64,000 nucleotides of DNA. It comes from Ipomoea triloba (taxonomy: Eukaryota > Streptophyta > Magnoliopsida > Solanales > Convolvulaceae). The stretch is from positions 14,760,352 to 14,824,351 of the forward strand of contig NC_044923.1 of assembly GCF_003576645.1 (NCBI RefSeq), given 5' to 3'. Positions 10,194-19,556 of this stretch are shown here, in pieces. The notes below the pieces were generated by a model that worked only from the letters and a program-made list of their open reading frames with translations, was not told the DNA's origin and searched no databases. The translations under genes were made by a program, and so were the position numbers. Each line of letters starts with the position of its first letter. Positions within the stretch are counted from its first letter, which is position 1.

Positions 10194-11326
10194 TTTAGAG
10201 ATTAATTTTAACTTTTCGCGACATTCACGTTTGCTGTATAACTTGAGATTTTATACTTTTACCAAGAGTAATTCTACATGAACTTCTAATTCTTATTCTG
10301 ATTTTTTATTCCCTATGACATGACATATCTTGATTGCTTAATTTAATAGGGGTCATGATTTTTATTCATTCTTTTTTTCCTCTAATCAAATTTGACCACA
10401 AGTAAGAATAAATTTTTGAGAGTAAAATATTTTTCATTTGAATGTATGTCTATTTTTCTGTATACTGCACCCAAATCAAAATAAATGAATAGTGCACTAA
10501 AAGCAAGCCTACAGTCCTATGTTGCGCCCACATGACATGAAATGTGAAAAGAACCCATGGGAAGTTGTTCATAAAGAAATGATGCTAGCTAGGCTTGATG
10601 TGTCCAAACAAGCACCAAGCACTGGACTAGAGTTGTAGCAAAGATTACCTCTGTCAGTAGTCAAAACCTGTAGAATGACAATCCAAGAATTGGCATAAAG
10701 ATTAAATACAAGTCTGAAGGGTCAGGCAGACTAAAAACGTGAATGTTCCAGAACATTTGCTCTGCTGTCATATATATATATATAGCTGCAGGATTATTTG
10801 CCCAGAATTGCACCAGTGGCATGGCAGGAGAAACAATAAACATGATGAGTATACCAAAAAGGCCCAATTTGGGCACTTAGGATTTCACTTTGGTCAAGGA
10901 AGAAAATTGATTTTAGCCCCGCTCACGGCTTAACTTAATGGTTCAATGATCATTTTAAAAATTGTGTTGCTACGAGATTTCCAAAATTAATTAGAGGTGA
11001 TGAAAACTCCTTCGTAAATTACCTCGAAATTAATTTTTGAAACTTGAAAACAAAAGAGTAAATGGCAATGAGGCAGATAGAAAGAATCCAATTTTTGGAA
11101 CGTGATATTGCCTCAAATAAGAAAGACCCACATAAATTGTGAGAGAGAGACAGAGCGTGTGTGTATGAATGAAGAAGATATTTTACCTAATGGGATTTGT
11201 TATGAATTCTTGGTCTCAGTATCTCCTCCCTAGGTTAGAAGTCATATCAGCCAGGGTCAATGACATTCACCAGTCTGGAAACATAATACTTAGAGTTGAA
11301 ATTGAGGGATTGAAAGGTCTGGCGGG
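10194..11326. other. AT-rich DNA with little recognisable content
   Basis: No repeat boundary or gene was identified apart from the possible exon at 10668-10875 (minus). Short (TA)n is at 10771-10784. This is one of the few stretches not obviously derived from a transposon. Confidence 0.4.
10668..10875 (-). other. Possible orphan exon encoding hydrophobic segments
   Basis: On the minus strand a 69-codon open stretch lies between an acceptor-like CCTAAG| and a donor-like CTACAG|GTTTTG. It encodes two hydrophobic stretches (GLFGILIMFIVSPAMPL and DLYLIFMPILGLSF), as in membrane proteins. I do not recognise the family. An embedded TA microsatellite (encoding IYIY) suggests decay, or that the frame is accidental. 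Confidence 0.25.
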
Positions 11327-11561
11327 TGGAGAATAACAACTACCCGACAATTAGCGGAAGTAAAGTATGTGAGAAAATCAGAGAATAATAGAATATATGA
11401 ATATATTATAATGAAAAATTACAATAAGTTGTTCTCTATGTTCCTATGTACCTCTATATATACTAAACTACATACCAAATCTATCATAATAGGAATAGGA
11501 AACTAAGTTCACCCTACTAAGAATTTTCTAATATTGAGTAAAAGTTTCCTAATATTCAACA
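11327..11561 (-). mobile_element. Short LTR of a copia-like element, reverse orientation
   Basis: Read on the minus strand it starts TGTTGAATATTAGG directly after a purine-rich CTTGAGGGGAAG (11573-11562), which is how a polypurine tract meets a 3' LTR. A TATA-like GTATATATAG lies about 100 bp in, and a plausible CA end is at 11327. The partner LTR was not found. Confidence 0.5.
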
Positions 11562-11573
11562 CTTCCCCTCAAG
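11562..11573 (-). other. Polypurine tract before the minus-strand LTR
   Basis: CTTGAGGGGAAG on the minus strand immediately precedes TGTTGAATATT. Plus-strand DNA priming in LTR retrotransposons starts at such tracts. Confidence 0.5.
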
Positions 11574-12060
11574 CTAGAACATTTGGAAGTTCCAAGCTTG
11601 GATCAAAATAAACACTTTACCTCACTCAAAATTACAAATGAAAATTAAGTGCAACTAGAGGATAACTATGCTGGATGGATTCGGAGGGACAATTCTATAA
11701 ACAACTCTTGAGAATGAATGCACCAGGGGCGAAGCTTGTCACGAACAACCTTGGGAATGAAAGCACCAAAGGTGAAGATTAACACGAACACCAGCGCAAC
11801 AAATAAGCACTCTAGGAAGGATAGATGACTTCAAAAGAGATTGCGCTATGCCTGACCATTCCTTGGGAATGAAGACGAATGCACCAAAAATAGTGTTGAA
11901 CACAATCCTTGGGAATAAAGATGAACACACCAAGGACGGAGCTAAACATAATCTTGGGAATGAATGCACCGAGGATGGAGTTGAACACGAACCTCGGGAA
12001 TGGAGATCAACACACCAGGGATAGAGTAGGTGATAGGTGCCAAGAGTACCTACTTTTTGG
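11574..12060. repeat. Imperfect repeats with CTTGGGAATGAA..GCACCAA.G units
   Basis: The words (A)CCTTGGGAATGAA, GCACCAAGG/GCACCAGGG and GA(G)TTGAACACGA recur roughly every 40-60 bp from about 11700 to 12025. The apparent 108-codon minus-strand frame simply reads through these repeats, so I do not call a gene. Confidence 0.55.
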
Positions 12061-13660
12061 GTCAATTAAATGCCTTTGAGTGAACCAATATATGGTGATT
12101 ACGCTTTGATGCACTAACAATTGCAAGATTTCTATTCGTAGAATGTTTTGGTGTTTTGCACAAAGCTACTCTCCTACACTTCTTCTAAAGAAATAAAAGT
12201 ATTTCTTTCTAAGACTTGATTTTCTCTCATGTTTAGCTCAATATTGGCACTTGCTTAATCTGATAACACTCGTTGTTTCCGTGCTCATTGATTCTTAGTG
12301 TCGTGTTCTCATCCCCTGCTTGGTCTTCAAGTCTTCTTGGGTTTATATAGCTAAATTAGCTATTTGCCCGTAATGATTGTTCAGAGCATTAAATGCCCTC
12401 AGATGGTCTTTGTCAACTTTGATGGCTCTGTCATATGAATTTGAATTTTGCTTTGATAATCCTCCAACGTTCTTCTTCAATCACTGACATAAATTTTTCT
12501 TGTAACGTGTAGCCACCTTTCCTTGACTTTGTAAATCTTCTGATAGTGTGAACAATTGACTTTGTTCATAATCCATAAGTCAGGTTGCTCTGAAACATAT
12601 CTGCTCGGTGATTCTTGTTTGAGCATAATTAATGCCACCGAAAAGTACATTGGCTTTTTCTCAAATTGATTCTCAGCTCCAAGTAGGAAGAATATTTGAA
12701 TTCACCTTTAGGAGTCATCCTCATGCCATATTTTGGAGAAATAATATTTCTCTTTTTAGAAGTGTTGTTGGCAGTTTGGACTCCTTTGAAATAAATAAAA
12801 ATAGGTCATCCTATTTTTATTATTGATCACGCCGTGGTCAACCTCAAAACAAGATGGTTGCATTTTTTCCTCCTTTGATGATACGTGAGTCATCGTTTCT
12901 ATTTTAATGAACATAGTTGGCCTCTTTGAAATAATGTGGTTGACCTCCTAGCATGAATTAATGAGGGCCATCCTCATCTTTAATTCTCACGTTCAACTTC
13001 TCAAATGAATAGTTAGTCAGCCTCTTCCCTTCAAGAGTACAGAAGATCATCCTCTTCAATATTAAAAACCAAGTCATCCTCATCACCATATCCATTCAAT
13101 ATTGCTAGTCATCCTCATCTCCAATTTTAAAGAGCAAAGTCATCCTTCCCCTTTAATTAAGCAAGTCATCCTCTTTTATAATTTTGGAGCAAGTCATCCT
13201 CATCTTTTGACTTTTCCACACGGTCATCCTTCTCTCAAGGTTGACCATGCCAATTTTCTCCAAGGGGTTATCCTCATCTCCAAAATAATTCCTTGCATGA
13301 GTTATCCTCTAAAAATATTTGTGAGAGAACCCATTTATGGTTGACTTCAATTTTGACTTTTAATTGCAACATCCTCATCTTGAATTAAATTTATTCTTCC
13401 AAAGAATTAATTCTTGCAATTCGAACCATGTTGTCACGTTCAAGGATGTCCACGAGACTTGATCAATCTTCCAACTTCTTCCCAATTTGTAAAGTGGAAG
13501 CGAACGACTTACAAGTATAAATTAAAAATTATACTCTTGTAATTTCCACTTAATTGACTAGACTTGTACTTGGCGTAATCTTATACTAGGCTCAAAATAA
13601 AATTGGGGGTCTAATATTACATTTTTGGTTCATCAAAACAATTACAATATATTCCTAACA
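12061..13660 (-). mobile_element. Sirevirus-like copia LTR, reverse orientation (left end uncertain)
   Basis: On the minus strand the LTR starts at 13660 with TGTTAGGAATATATTGTAAT then TTTTGATGA, closely matching the start of the LTRs at 17774 and 24105. A TATA-like CTATATAAACCC lies on the minus strand near 12350. Within it the plus strand has a run of degenerate AAGTCATCCTC units (about 13000-13380). The other end is not sharp; 12061 is an estimate. Confidence 0.55.
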
Positions 13661-13748
13661 CATTGTTCTGAAGTCAAAGGGTTTTCTTTTTCGTAGCTGT
13701 TTTAATTTTAAAAGTTTTGGTGTTCTGCTCGCGTTGTTGTTTTTTTTG

Positions 13749-14123
13749 GGAAATATGAAGATACTGTCTCATGCTTTTGATAGCGAGTTAAGGGGAAGAG
13801 ACTTTGCTGAGGTTTTATTTAGGCATTTTGCTTGGAATTTCAAGGAACAATACAATATTGATGTCTATTCAAATGCCCGGGCTTTTGTGAGCATGAGGGC
13901 AGCATGTGAGAAATTTAAGATAGTCTTAAGTGCAAATATGGAGGCACCACTTAATATTGAGTTCTTAATGGATGAGAAAGATGTAAGGGGTTTTATTCGG
14001 AGAGAGGAATTTGAGAAGCTATCATATGATTTGCTGGAGAAAATTAGCATTCCATGTCAAAAGGCTTTACTGGACTCTGGCTTGCCTTTGGATAATATTC
14101 ATAATATTGAGCTTGTGGGGTCA
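13749..14123 (+). pseudogene. HSP70 (Hsp110/SSE-type) exon fragment
   Basis: The frame encodes MKILSHAFDSELRGRDFAEV, NIDVYSNARAF, LSANMEAPLNIEFLMDEKDV and NIHNIELVGS. This matches the second half of the nucleotide-binding domain of plant Hsp110-type proteins (Arabidopsis HSP70-14/15 group; recalled, not searched). Homology starts abruptly at GGA (13749) after a T-rich tract that looks like an intron end, and stops after VGS at 14123, where family proteins continue SGSR. Only about 125 of roughly 830 residues are present. Retained intron-like flank suggests DNA-level capture or duplication rather than retroposition. GTGTGCCA-rich DNA follows. Not functional as a chaperone. Confidence 0.8.
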
Positions 14124-14608
14124 TGCTTTTGGCCACTGTTTGTCACATTGTGTGCTAGTGTTGGTTATAATGTGTGCCACTGTTGGTATAATGTGTGCCA
14201 CTGCCTAATTGAGTTAGGGGGAATTGAAAAAGATGGAACTCCTATTTTTGCTTGCCTTTGTTGCATGTAACGTGTCACTGTTGTTACTGTGAATCAGATT
14301 GTGCAAAAGTGTATGTTTGTAATTAGTTATGAATAATTGTAATCAATTATTATAGTCGGCTTGGGCAGTTTCGCACATTCTTAAAATTAGAATTTTGTTA
14401 CAATTTACTTTAGTGTGGTTGGAGTTTTTAATAATTCTTTAATATCTTGGGATTCTTTAATATTTTGGTATTGTGTGCCATTCTTTGCTATCCATTGATG
14501 TCCTGTTCGTCTGAGCACACAATATATTAAAATATGGAACACATTGTATCAGAATGTCAACACCCAATATAGAATAACAATGTTTCGGGGATCATATCAT
14601 TTTTTTTT
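14124..14608. other. GTGTGCCACTG-rich non-coding DNA
   Basis: TGTGTGCCACTG or close variants appear at about 14147, 14172 and 14194, with weaker copies to 14540. No gene is present. A similar word in reverse orientation (TGGCACAC) is frequent at 16690-17770, on the far side of the Pack-MULE. Confidence 0.45.
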
Positions 14609-14765
14609 GGCTAAAGTGTCATCTCGCACCCTGAACTATATCTGATTATTCATGCCGCACCTGATCTTTCATAACGTACATATCGCTCCACAAACCAATT
14701 TCTTTTTTTCGCCTAGAATTTTTATCAAGTTACCCAGTCTTCCTGATGACGTGGCGCCGGTTTAC
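14609..14765 (+). repeat. Left TIR of the Pack-MULE
   Basis: It pairs with the complement of 16210-16366. Shared blocks are GGCTAAAGTGTCATC, CACCCTGAAC, GATTATTCATGCCGCACC, TGATCTTTCA and CCTAGAA. Confidence 0.85.
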
Positions 14766-14954
14766 GGCTGATGTGGCCTCCCTCTTAGTTTTATGATGTC
14801 CATGTAAGCATATTTACATATTTAAAATTTATAAAATAAAAATAAAAATCAGTCAGAATTACAGGTTAGCAGTATTGGGTTCCCGATGGTCTCTTGGTGT
14901 TGTTTATGGGCATCTTCTTGGTCGAAATTCGGGTTTGCAGTATTGGGTTTCGAG

Positions 14955-15125
14955 GAGGGTAGCTCAACAAGCTCGTCAATGGCAGGTTTGGCCTTCTTGA
15001 TGAGCCAATCGACGGCCTTGCAGGGGCGGTCGGAGTCGTTTCTGGACATCATAGAACTGAATAGCAGTGTGGGGCTAGCCGGATTCGGCGGTCCCTGAGA
15101 CCTTTGGCTGTGCAGACCTTCCTTC
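14955..15125 (-). pseudogene. Captured TCP transcription-factor domain fragment (CIN type)
   Basis: On the minus strand the sequence encodes KVCTAKGLRDRRIRLAPH, then AIQFYDVQ in another frame, then DRPCKAVDWLIKKAKPAIDE and LVELP. These are the basic region, helix I and helix II of a TCP domain, closest to the CIN class by the WLIKKAK.AIDEL block. One indel follows the CCCCACAC segment and another follows YDVQ. The normal protein is a nuclear DNA-binding growth regulator. Only about 60 residues remain, inside a TIR element, so this is a captured fragment. Homology thins out below about 14950. Confidence 0.85.
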
Positions 15126-15465
15126 GACGGAGGAAGGAGTCGAATATGCAAGATTGCGAGAAAGAATGGGGGAGATTTTGGTCTTCTTCGATCTTATCGA
15201 ACTATATTCTTCTCCTTTTCCATCATAGCACTCTCTCATGTCTACCATATCCTGAAGAAAAACAAATACTGTGTAATACACTATTTCCAGATGAAACCAA
15301 TAAAGTCTGGCTCTACACATCTTATAGACGTAGATTTAATATCAAATTTGCTCAGAGAATAAATGAACAAATATGTATAATAATGAAGCTTTATTAGGAG
15401 CTGAGGGAGTTCAAGGATAGAAAACGACAATATGGAAGTTGATTACCATATAAGACTCTCAGAGA

Positions 15466-15508
15466 AAAAAAAAAAAAACAAAAAACAAAAAAAAAAAAAA
15501 ACAAAAAA
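15466..15508. repeat. A-rich tract inside the Pack-MULE
   Basis: Long A runs interrupted by single C or G bases. It may be slippage or an old poly(A)-like tail; nothing decides between these. Confidence 0.6.
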
Positions 15509-15727
15509 GAGACTCACAGAAACCATTGAAAACCAACTTTAATTTGGCAGTTGGCACCTCAGTGACTTTTAATATGATGCTCAATACAATACACCATCAC
15601 TGGTGCTATTCAAGATAGCTCCATTACACTCAACACAAAATGGGGTTAGCCATTTGTGTTTCATAGTGGTCCTCAAACTCTAAAAATGAAACAGAAGATT
15701 TCTCCTTTACTCTTTTTTGATACTTTC

Positions 15728-15954
15728 TTCAAGGACCTTGGTGATACAAGCCTGCATGAGGGCCCAATTGAGCTTCCAAGTCTCCAACACCCTTATCCGA
15801 GGTTAAACAAGAGGCTTATAATCTTCATGCTCCATATGAGTGGATTACTTGTGACATGGACTCTGAAGAAATGTGCATTGAGGTTTATAATCTCCTGACC
15901 CACAATTATGTAGAGGATGATGAAAAAATGTTCAGGTTCAGCGTGAGCCATGGC
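15728..15954 (+). pseudogene. Captured N-myristoyltransferase (NMT) N-terminal fragment
   Basis: The frame encodes FKDLGDTSLHEGPIELP. After an indel near 15780 it encodes LSEVKQEAYNLHAPYEW, ITCDMDSEEMCIEVYNLL and NYVEDDEKMFRF. This order matches the N-terminal region of plant glycylpeptide N-tetradecanoyltransferase 1, from the PVGQFKDLGDTSL segment through the conserved VEDDENMFRF. The enzyme attaches myristate to N-terminal glycine, but only about 75 of roughly 430 residues are present. It abuts the NPF fragment through a short repeated junction and is a captured piece without its own start or end. Confidence 0.85.
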
Positions 15955-15997
15955 AGCTTTGCAGCCTTATAATCTTCCTGCTCCATGGCAGCTTTGC
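15955..15997 (+). repeat. Junction filler between the NMT and NPF fragments
   Basis: CCATGGCAGCTTTGCAG occurs twice within about 50 bp, and CAGCGTGAGCCA occurs on both sides. CTTATAATCTTCCTGCTCCAT in the middle repeats, with one change, CTTATAATCTTCATGCTCCAT from the NMT piece (near 15815). This looks like templated filler DNA made while the two fragments were joined. Confidence 0.7.
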
Positions 15998-16143
15998 AGC
16001 GTGAGCCAGGCGGAGGAAGTGAAGCTCCTCCTCCGCCTCATCCCCATATGGCTGAGCTACCTCACCTTCGCCGTCGTCACAGCCTAGCAGGGCACTTTCT
16101 TCTCCAGCGAATCGGGGCCGACCTCTTCCTCTCCACCGATTAG
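15998..16143 (+). pseudogene. Captured NPF (NRT1/PTR) transporter fragment
   Basis: The frame encodes [26 protein letters not shown], an in-frame TAG, then QGTFFSSESG. Plant NRT1/PTR family transporters have a [24 protein letters not shown] segment at the start of a transmembrane helix in the C-terminal half. About 48 codons remain of a protein near 600 residues. The family moves nitrate, peptides or hormones across membranes; this piece cannot. Confidence 0.8.
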
Positions 16144-16209
16144 AGATACTTTAGGGAAGTAGCATATGGAAGGACAAAAAAAGAAAAATACTAAAAATAA
16201 ATAAATAAT

Positions 16210-16366
16210 TCCATGTCAGCATGGTTACCAGTAACCTGGAGGAAACCTATAAAAAGTTCTAGGTGGAAAAAAATAATGGTTAACGGATTTAAATACACGT
16301 TTTGAAAGATCATGGTGCGGCATGAATAATCGGGAATGGTTCAGGGTGTCGGATGACACTTTAGCC
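16210..16366 (-). repeat. Right TIR of the Pack-MULE
   Basis: Reverse complement of 14609-14765 with substitutions. The outer end reads GATGACACTTTAGCC. Confidence 0.85.
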
Positions 16367-17773
16367 TTTTTTAAAAAAAAAATGAGAAGACGTAAAGTGA
16401 TAATCATTTAAACTGCACTCAATCAATCAATAATTATTTAAATATATAATGCTCCAAAAGAGATAATGAGCTAAGTGAAACATGATTCTTTATTATCAAT
16501 TTAGTTCGGAATCTGCCATATGTGATTTTTTCTAATGAAAATCAATATGGCACAACGTAACATAACTGTGATTATAATTGGGGGGTCCGAGTGTATTTCC
16601 ACTGTTCATTTCATTATTCTAAAAGCTCTGCTTGGGCGTCTTTTTCAATTTAAAATTCCGTCATATAAAAAAATAGTTTCTATTCTTGGTGTTCTGACTG
16701 TTCTAATATGGGCACACACACCATATGTAACTCGGGCACAAAAAAACACCGAGCATGGCACAAGTTTTCTCAAAGTTTGCTCTAGTATATGCATGCGGTT
16801 TTCAACAATAGACAAACAACTAACACATGGCTAAGACAAAAATACACATTCATTTTATTATTCTAAAATATTTGAATATTTAAATACGGCATTTCCACAC
16901 TTTCTTATATTCGATCATAATTAAAAAAAACTCTAATTGAGCTTCTTTTTCAATTAAAAATTTAGTAGTATAAATAAACAGTTTTTGTTCGCAGTATTCT
17001 GTTCGTTCTAATGTGGGCACACAAAAAAATATAAAAAAAAATATAAAAAAAAATAAAAATAAAATGGCACAGGATTATATACCGATGCATGCATGCATTA
17101 CTCATATGTCAGATTGCCACTCGGAACTGGACATTGATAATAGTCGACTTTTGGAATATAAACTCCAAAATTTCAAACAACTTGAACACGGATTCGAAAA
17201 AGGGACTCGGCACTAACTATATTTCATCACAGTCCGGTATAAATTCATCACTCGCTCCTTGTTAGGCCTGCACCACGGACCCTTCAGAATTTGCATCCTG
17301 TCTGGCTTGGCACACAATTTATTAGTTGTGGCACACATTAATTCAATAAATGTCACACTGTTTTTTTTAGTACTATTGACTCTGTTACAATGTAGTATAA
17401 ATGTCACACAGTTTTTAAAACTGCATTTCATATTTCATATAATCACGTTCCCAAAATTAACTTCTAATTATTTCTGACTAATGAGGCTAATTCTTGAAAA
17501 ATAAAACTCGTCTATAATTACACAGTAATTGGTACACGCTATAATCAAACCTAGTATTATCATCGGAATCCACTGTTATTCACTTTTTTGTGTTCATTCA
17601 ACTATCTAATATTCATATTCACGTTCCATCTAATAACTACCAGTACACTCCTGTTCCTATTTATAAAATTCTTCATTTTAATCTTCTTTTTTTTTTTTTT
17701 TGCAGTCTTCATTAACGACTTCTTGTGTAATACAGACGTGACACACAACTCATATATTATAGGCACATATTGT
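16367..17773. other. GGCACACA-rich non-coding DNA
   Basis: No gene can be supported. TGGCACA/GGGCACACA words recur (about 16549, 16710, 16733, 16755, 17012, 17065, 17310, 17332). This is the reverse orientation of the TGTGTGCCA words at 14147-14210, as expected if the Pack-MULE had inserted into a larger element with inverted subterminal repeats, but ends of such an element were not found. Confidence 0.4.
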
Positions 17774-18027
17774 TGTTAGGAACATATTGTAATAGGTTTT
17801 GATGATACCAACTGTAAAATATAAATCCCCTAAGTCTCGTTTCATAGGAAATACATGTAAGTTCGACAAGTAAACTAGAGCGAAAATACAACCGGGTAAT
17901 TGAGCTCAACTCGGAAAATATTTAAGCTCAAAGTAAACTTGGATGAACACCTTAGAAGTTTCGTGTTGTAAGTCGTTCATAGATAGATCAGAAGAAGGCA
18001 CGAAACATCACTGGAGGAATAAGGGTC

Positions 18028-18165
18028 TGCGAGACATCAACTAAGTCTCGAGACATCAGAAGAGTTCGAGACATGGGAGCAAGACATTACAGTCTCGAGA
18101 CATCGATCCAAGTCGAGACATAGGATCGATACATCAACCAGTCGAGACATCAATAATTGGTCTCG
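18028..18165 (+). promoter_or_regulatory. Array of CGAGACATC motifs in U3 of the copia LTR
   Basis: At least seven copies of (T)CGAGACAT(C/A) or one-base variants lie within about 140 bp, some 450 bp upstream of the TATA-like box. The solo LTR has a corresponding array at 24361-24520. Repeated U3 motifs act as enhancers in some copia elements such as Tnt1 and Tto1; function here is inference. Confidence 0.5.
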
Positions 18166-18600
18166 ATGGACTGGTACTTCTCCAAGGACTGAAATATGAT
18201 CAACACTCAAAGAAATGAGTAATTTAAGTTTGGAGAAGAAGAATATCATGGAGATAAAACATTAAGGAGGTGCTAAACATGAGAACACAAATCAACTGGA
18301 AGTGGATGACACGTCAGACTTCCACAACAAACGGTCAAAAGGTGCATCAATCCTAAGTCGGTCTTATTCCCTAAAACAAGGTTCAGTGGGAATATAAAAA
18401 GGGTAACTTTTGCCAAAAGAAGAAAGTGGAGCATGGACTCAAGATAGTGGAATATGGAATATTTACTACAAGACAAAAGGCTCAAGTTACATGACCACCA
18501 CTCCATGAAACATGCTGGAATTGTGTAAGTCCCATAATCGGCATGGGAACCAGATTTCAAACGGAATAATTTTCCCTCCAACAGAATTATTCCCTACTCT

Positions 18601-18610
18601 CATATATAAG
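18601..18610 (+). promoter_or_regulatory. TATA-like box of the copia LTR
   Basis: CATATATAAG, conserved as CATATATAAG in the solo LTR at 24949-24958, at the same relative place after TTTTCCCTCCAAC.GAATTATTCC. Confidence 0.6.
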
Positions 18611-19446
18611 CACATGAAGACACAAGAAAGAGTAGAGCAAGTTTTTTTAAAAAAGGTCGAGCATACTAAGAGAACGAGGTGTCTGATTTACACGATCAAG
18701 TGCAAGTGCTTAATCTGGAATATCATTTTGATATTCAAGTGCGAGAAAACACATCTAAGTGTTTTGACAGGGTAACATAGCTACAACTCATATACATCTA
18801 GAAGGTGATCAAAGCTGCTCAACAAAGAAGATTATCCAACGATAGCTTTTGATCAGATTGGAGATTGTTACACAACCTGTGACAACCGGAACAACCTTGC
18901 TTTGGAGAAGGCAAGAAGAGGCGGAGTAACCTAGAGGCTGTCTTGTGAAGATCCTGAGGCTTGAGGCGTGCTTGGTGATCAAAGCTCAAGTGCTCGATAG
19001 GTGGAGTAACAAGAAGCGGGGTGAAAAACCTGAGGCTTGAGGCGGGCTTGGTGATCAAAGCTCAAGCGCTCGATATTGTACTAAAAAGGGAAGTTTTCGT
19101 GCAATCCTTCTAGGGAGTTTCTAGAAGAAGAGTGGACGTAGGCGGGTTGGCCGAACCACTTAAAATTCTCTCTCGCATTTACTTTTCGCTTTATCTCTCG
19201 CTAACCTTATCTCTCGAACTGCACTGCATATAATCACACCGTTCGAACTAACTCAAACTCGTGCTAAAATAAAAGAGGATAACATTTCCGCTGCGCATAA
19301 AACTTTGTCTTCATCTTGTGAGGTGTTGGACCTAAACATCCTAAGTCCAATACACACGAGAGGTCGACAAGATTTGCAAAATCTTATACAAGTCTATTAA
19401 CCCCCCTCCTTCTAGACTTGTACCCCATCCCCTCGGGACCAACAAT

Positions 19447-19458
19447 TGGTATCAGAGC
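19447..19458 (+). other. Primer-binding site, initiator Met tRNA
   Basis: TGGTATCAGAGC, two bases after the LTR end, is complementary to the 3' end of initiator Met tRNA. This is the usual primer site of plant copia elements and fixes the LTR boundary and the strand. Confidence 0.9.
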
Positions 19459-19556
19459 AAGTTCTTTGATCGATATAAACCTTTTTTTATATTGCCTAGA
19501 GATCTTTCTTTGAAAATCTTTTAAAATGTTTTCAAAGCACGAGATAAATTTTCAAT

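Larger units (their letters stand above)
14609..16366. mobile_element. Pack-MULE-like element carrying pieces of three genes
   Basis: Inverted repeats of about 155 bp start GGCTAAAGTGTCATC at 14609 and at the complement of 16366, and both arms contain GATTATTCATGCCGCACC. Between them lie a TCP fragment (minus), an N-myristoyltransferase fragment (plus) and an NPF transporter fragment (plus), but no transposase. The flanks are T-rich (14600-14608 and 16367-16375 agree at 6 of 9 positions), so the target duplication is unproven. Capture of several gene fragments by a long-TIR element is characteristic of Pack-MULEs. An A-rich tract (15466-15508) lies between the first and second captured pieces. 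Confidence 0.8.
17774..19444 (+). mobile_element. 5' LTR of a Sirevirus-like copia element
   Basis: It starts TGTTAGGAACATATTGTAAT and ends GGGACCAACA, followed after two bases by an initiator-Met primer-binding site and a gag gene. The LTR is 1671 bp. It contains an array of CGAGACATC words in the first 400 bp (probable U3), a TATA-like CATATATAAG (18601-18610), a degenerate tandem duplication with CTTGAGGCGGGCTTGGTGAT (18957-19077), and GTGGACGTAGGCGGGTTGGC near its 3' end. A solo LTR of the same family lies at 24105-25811. The 3' LTR of this element is not in the window in its expected place. Confidence 0.9.

Noticed and set aside
11739..12065. 108-codon minus-strand ORF
   Set aside because: It reads through degenerate 40-60-bp repeats and repeats its own peptide; no domain is recognised.
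14600..16375. A 9-bp target duplication for the Pack-MULE
   Set aside because: The flanks are T-rich and agree at only 6 of 9 positions; this could be chance.
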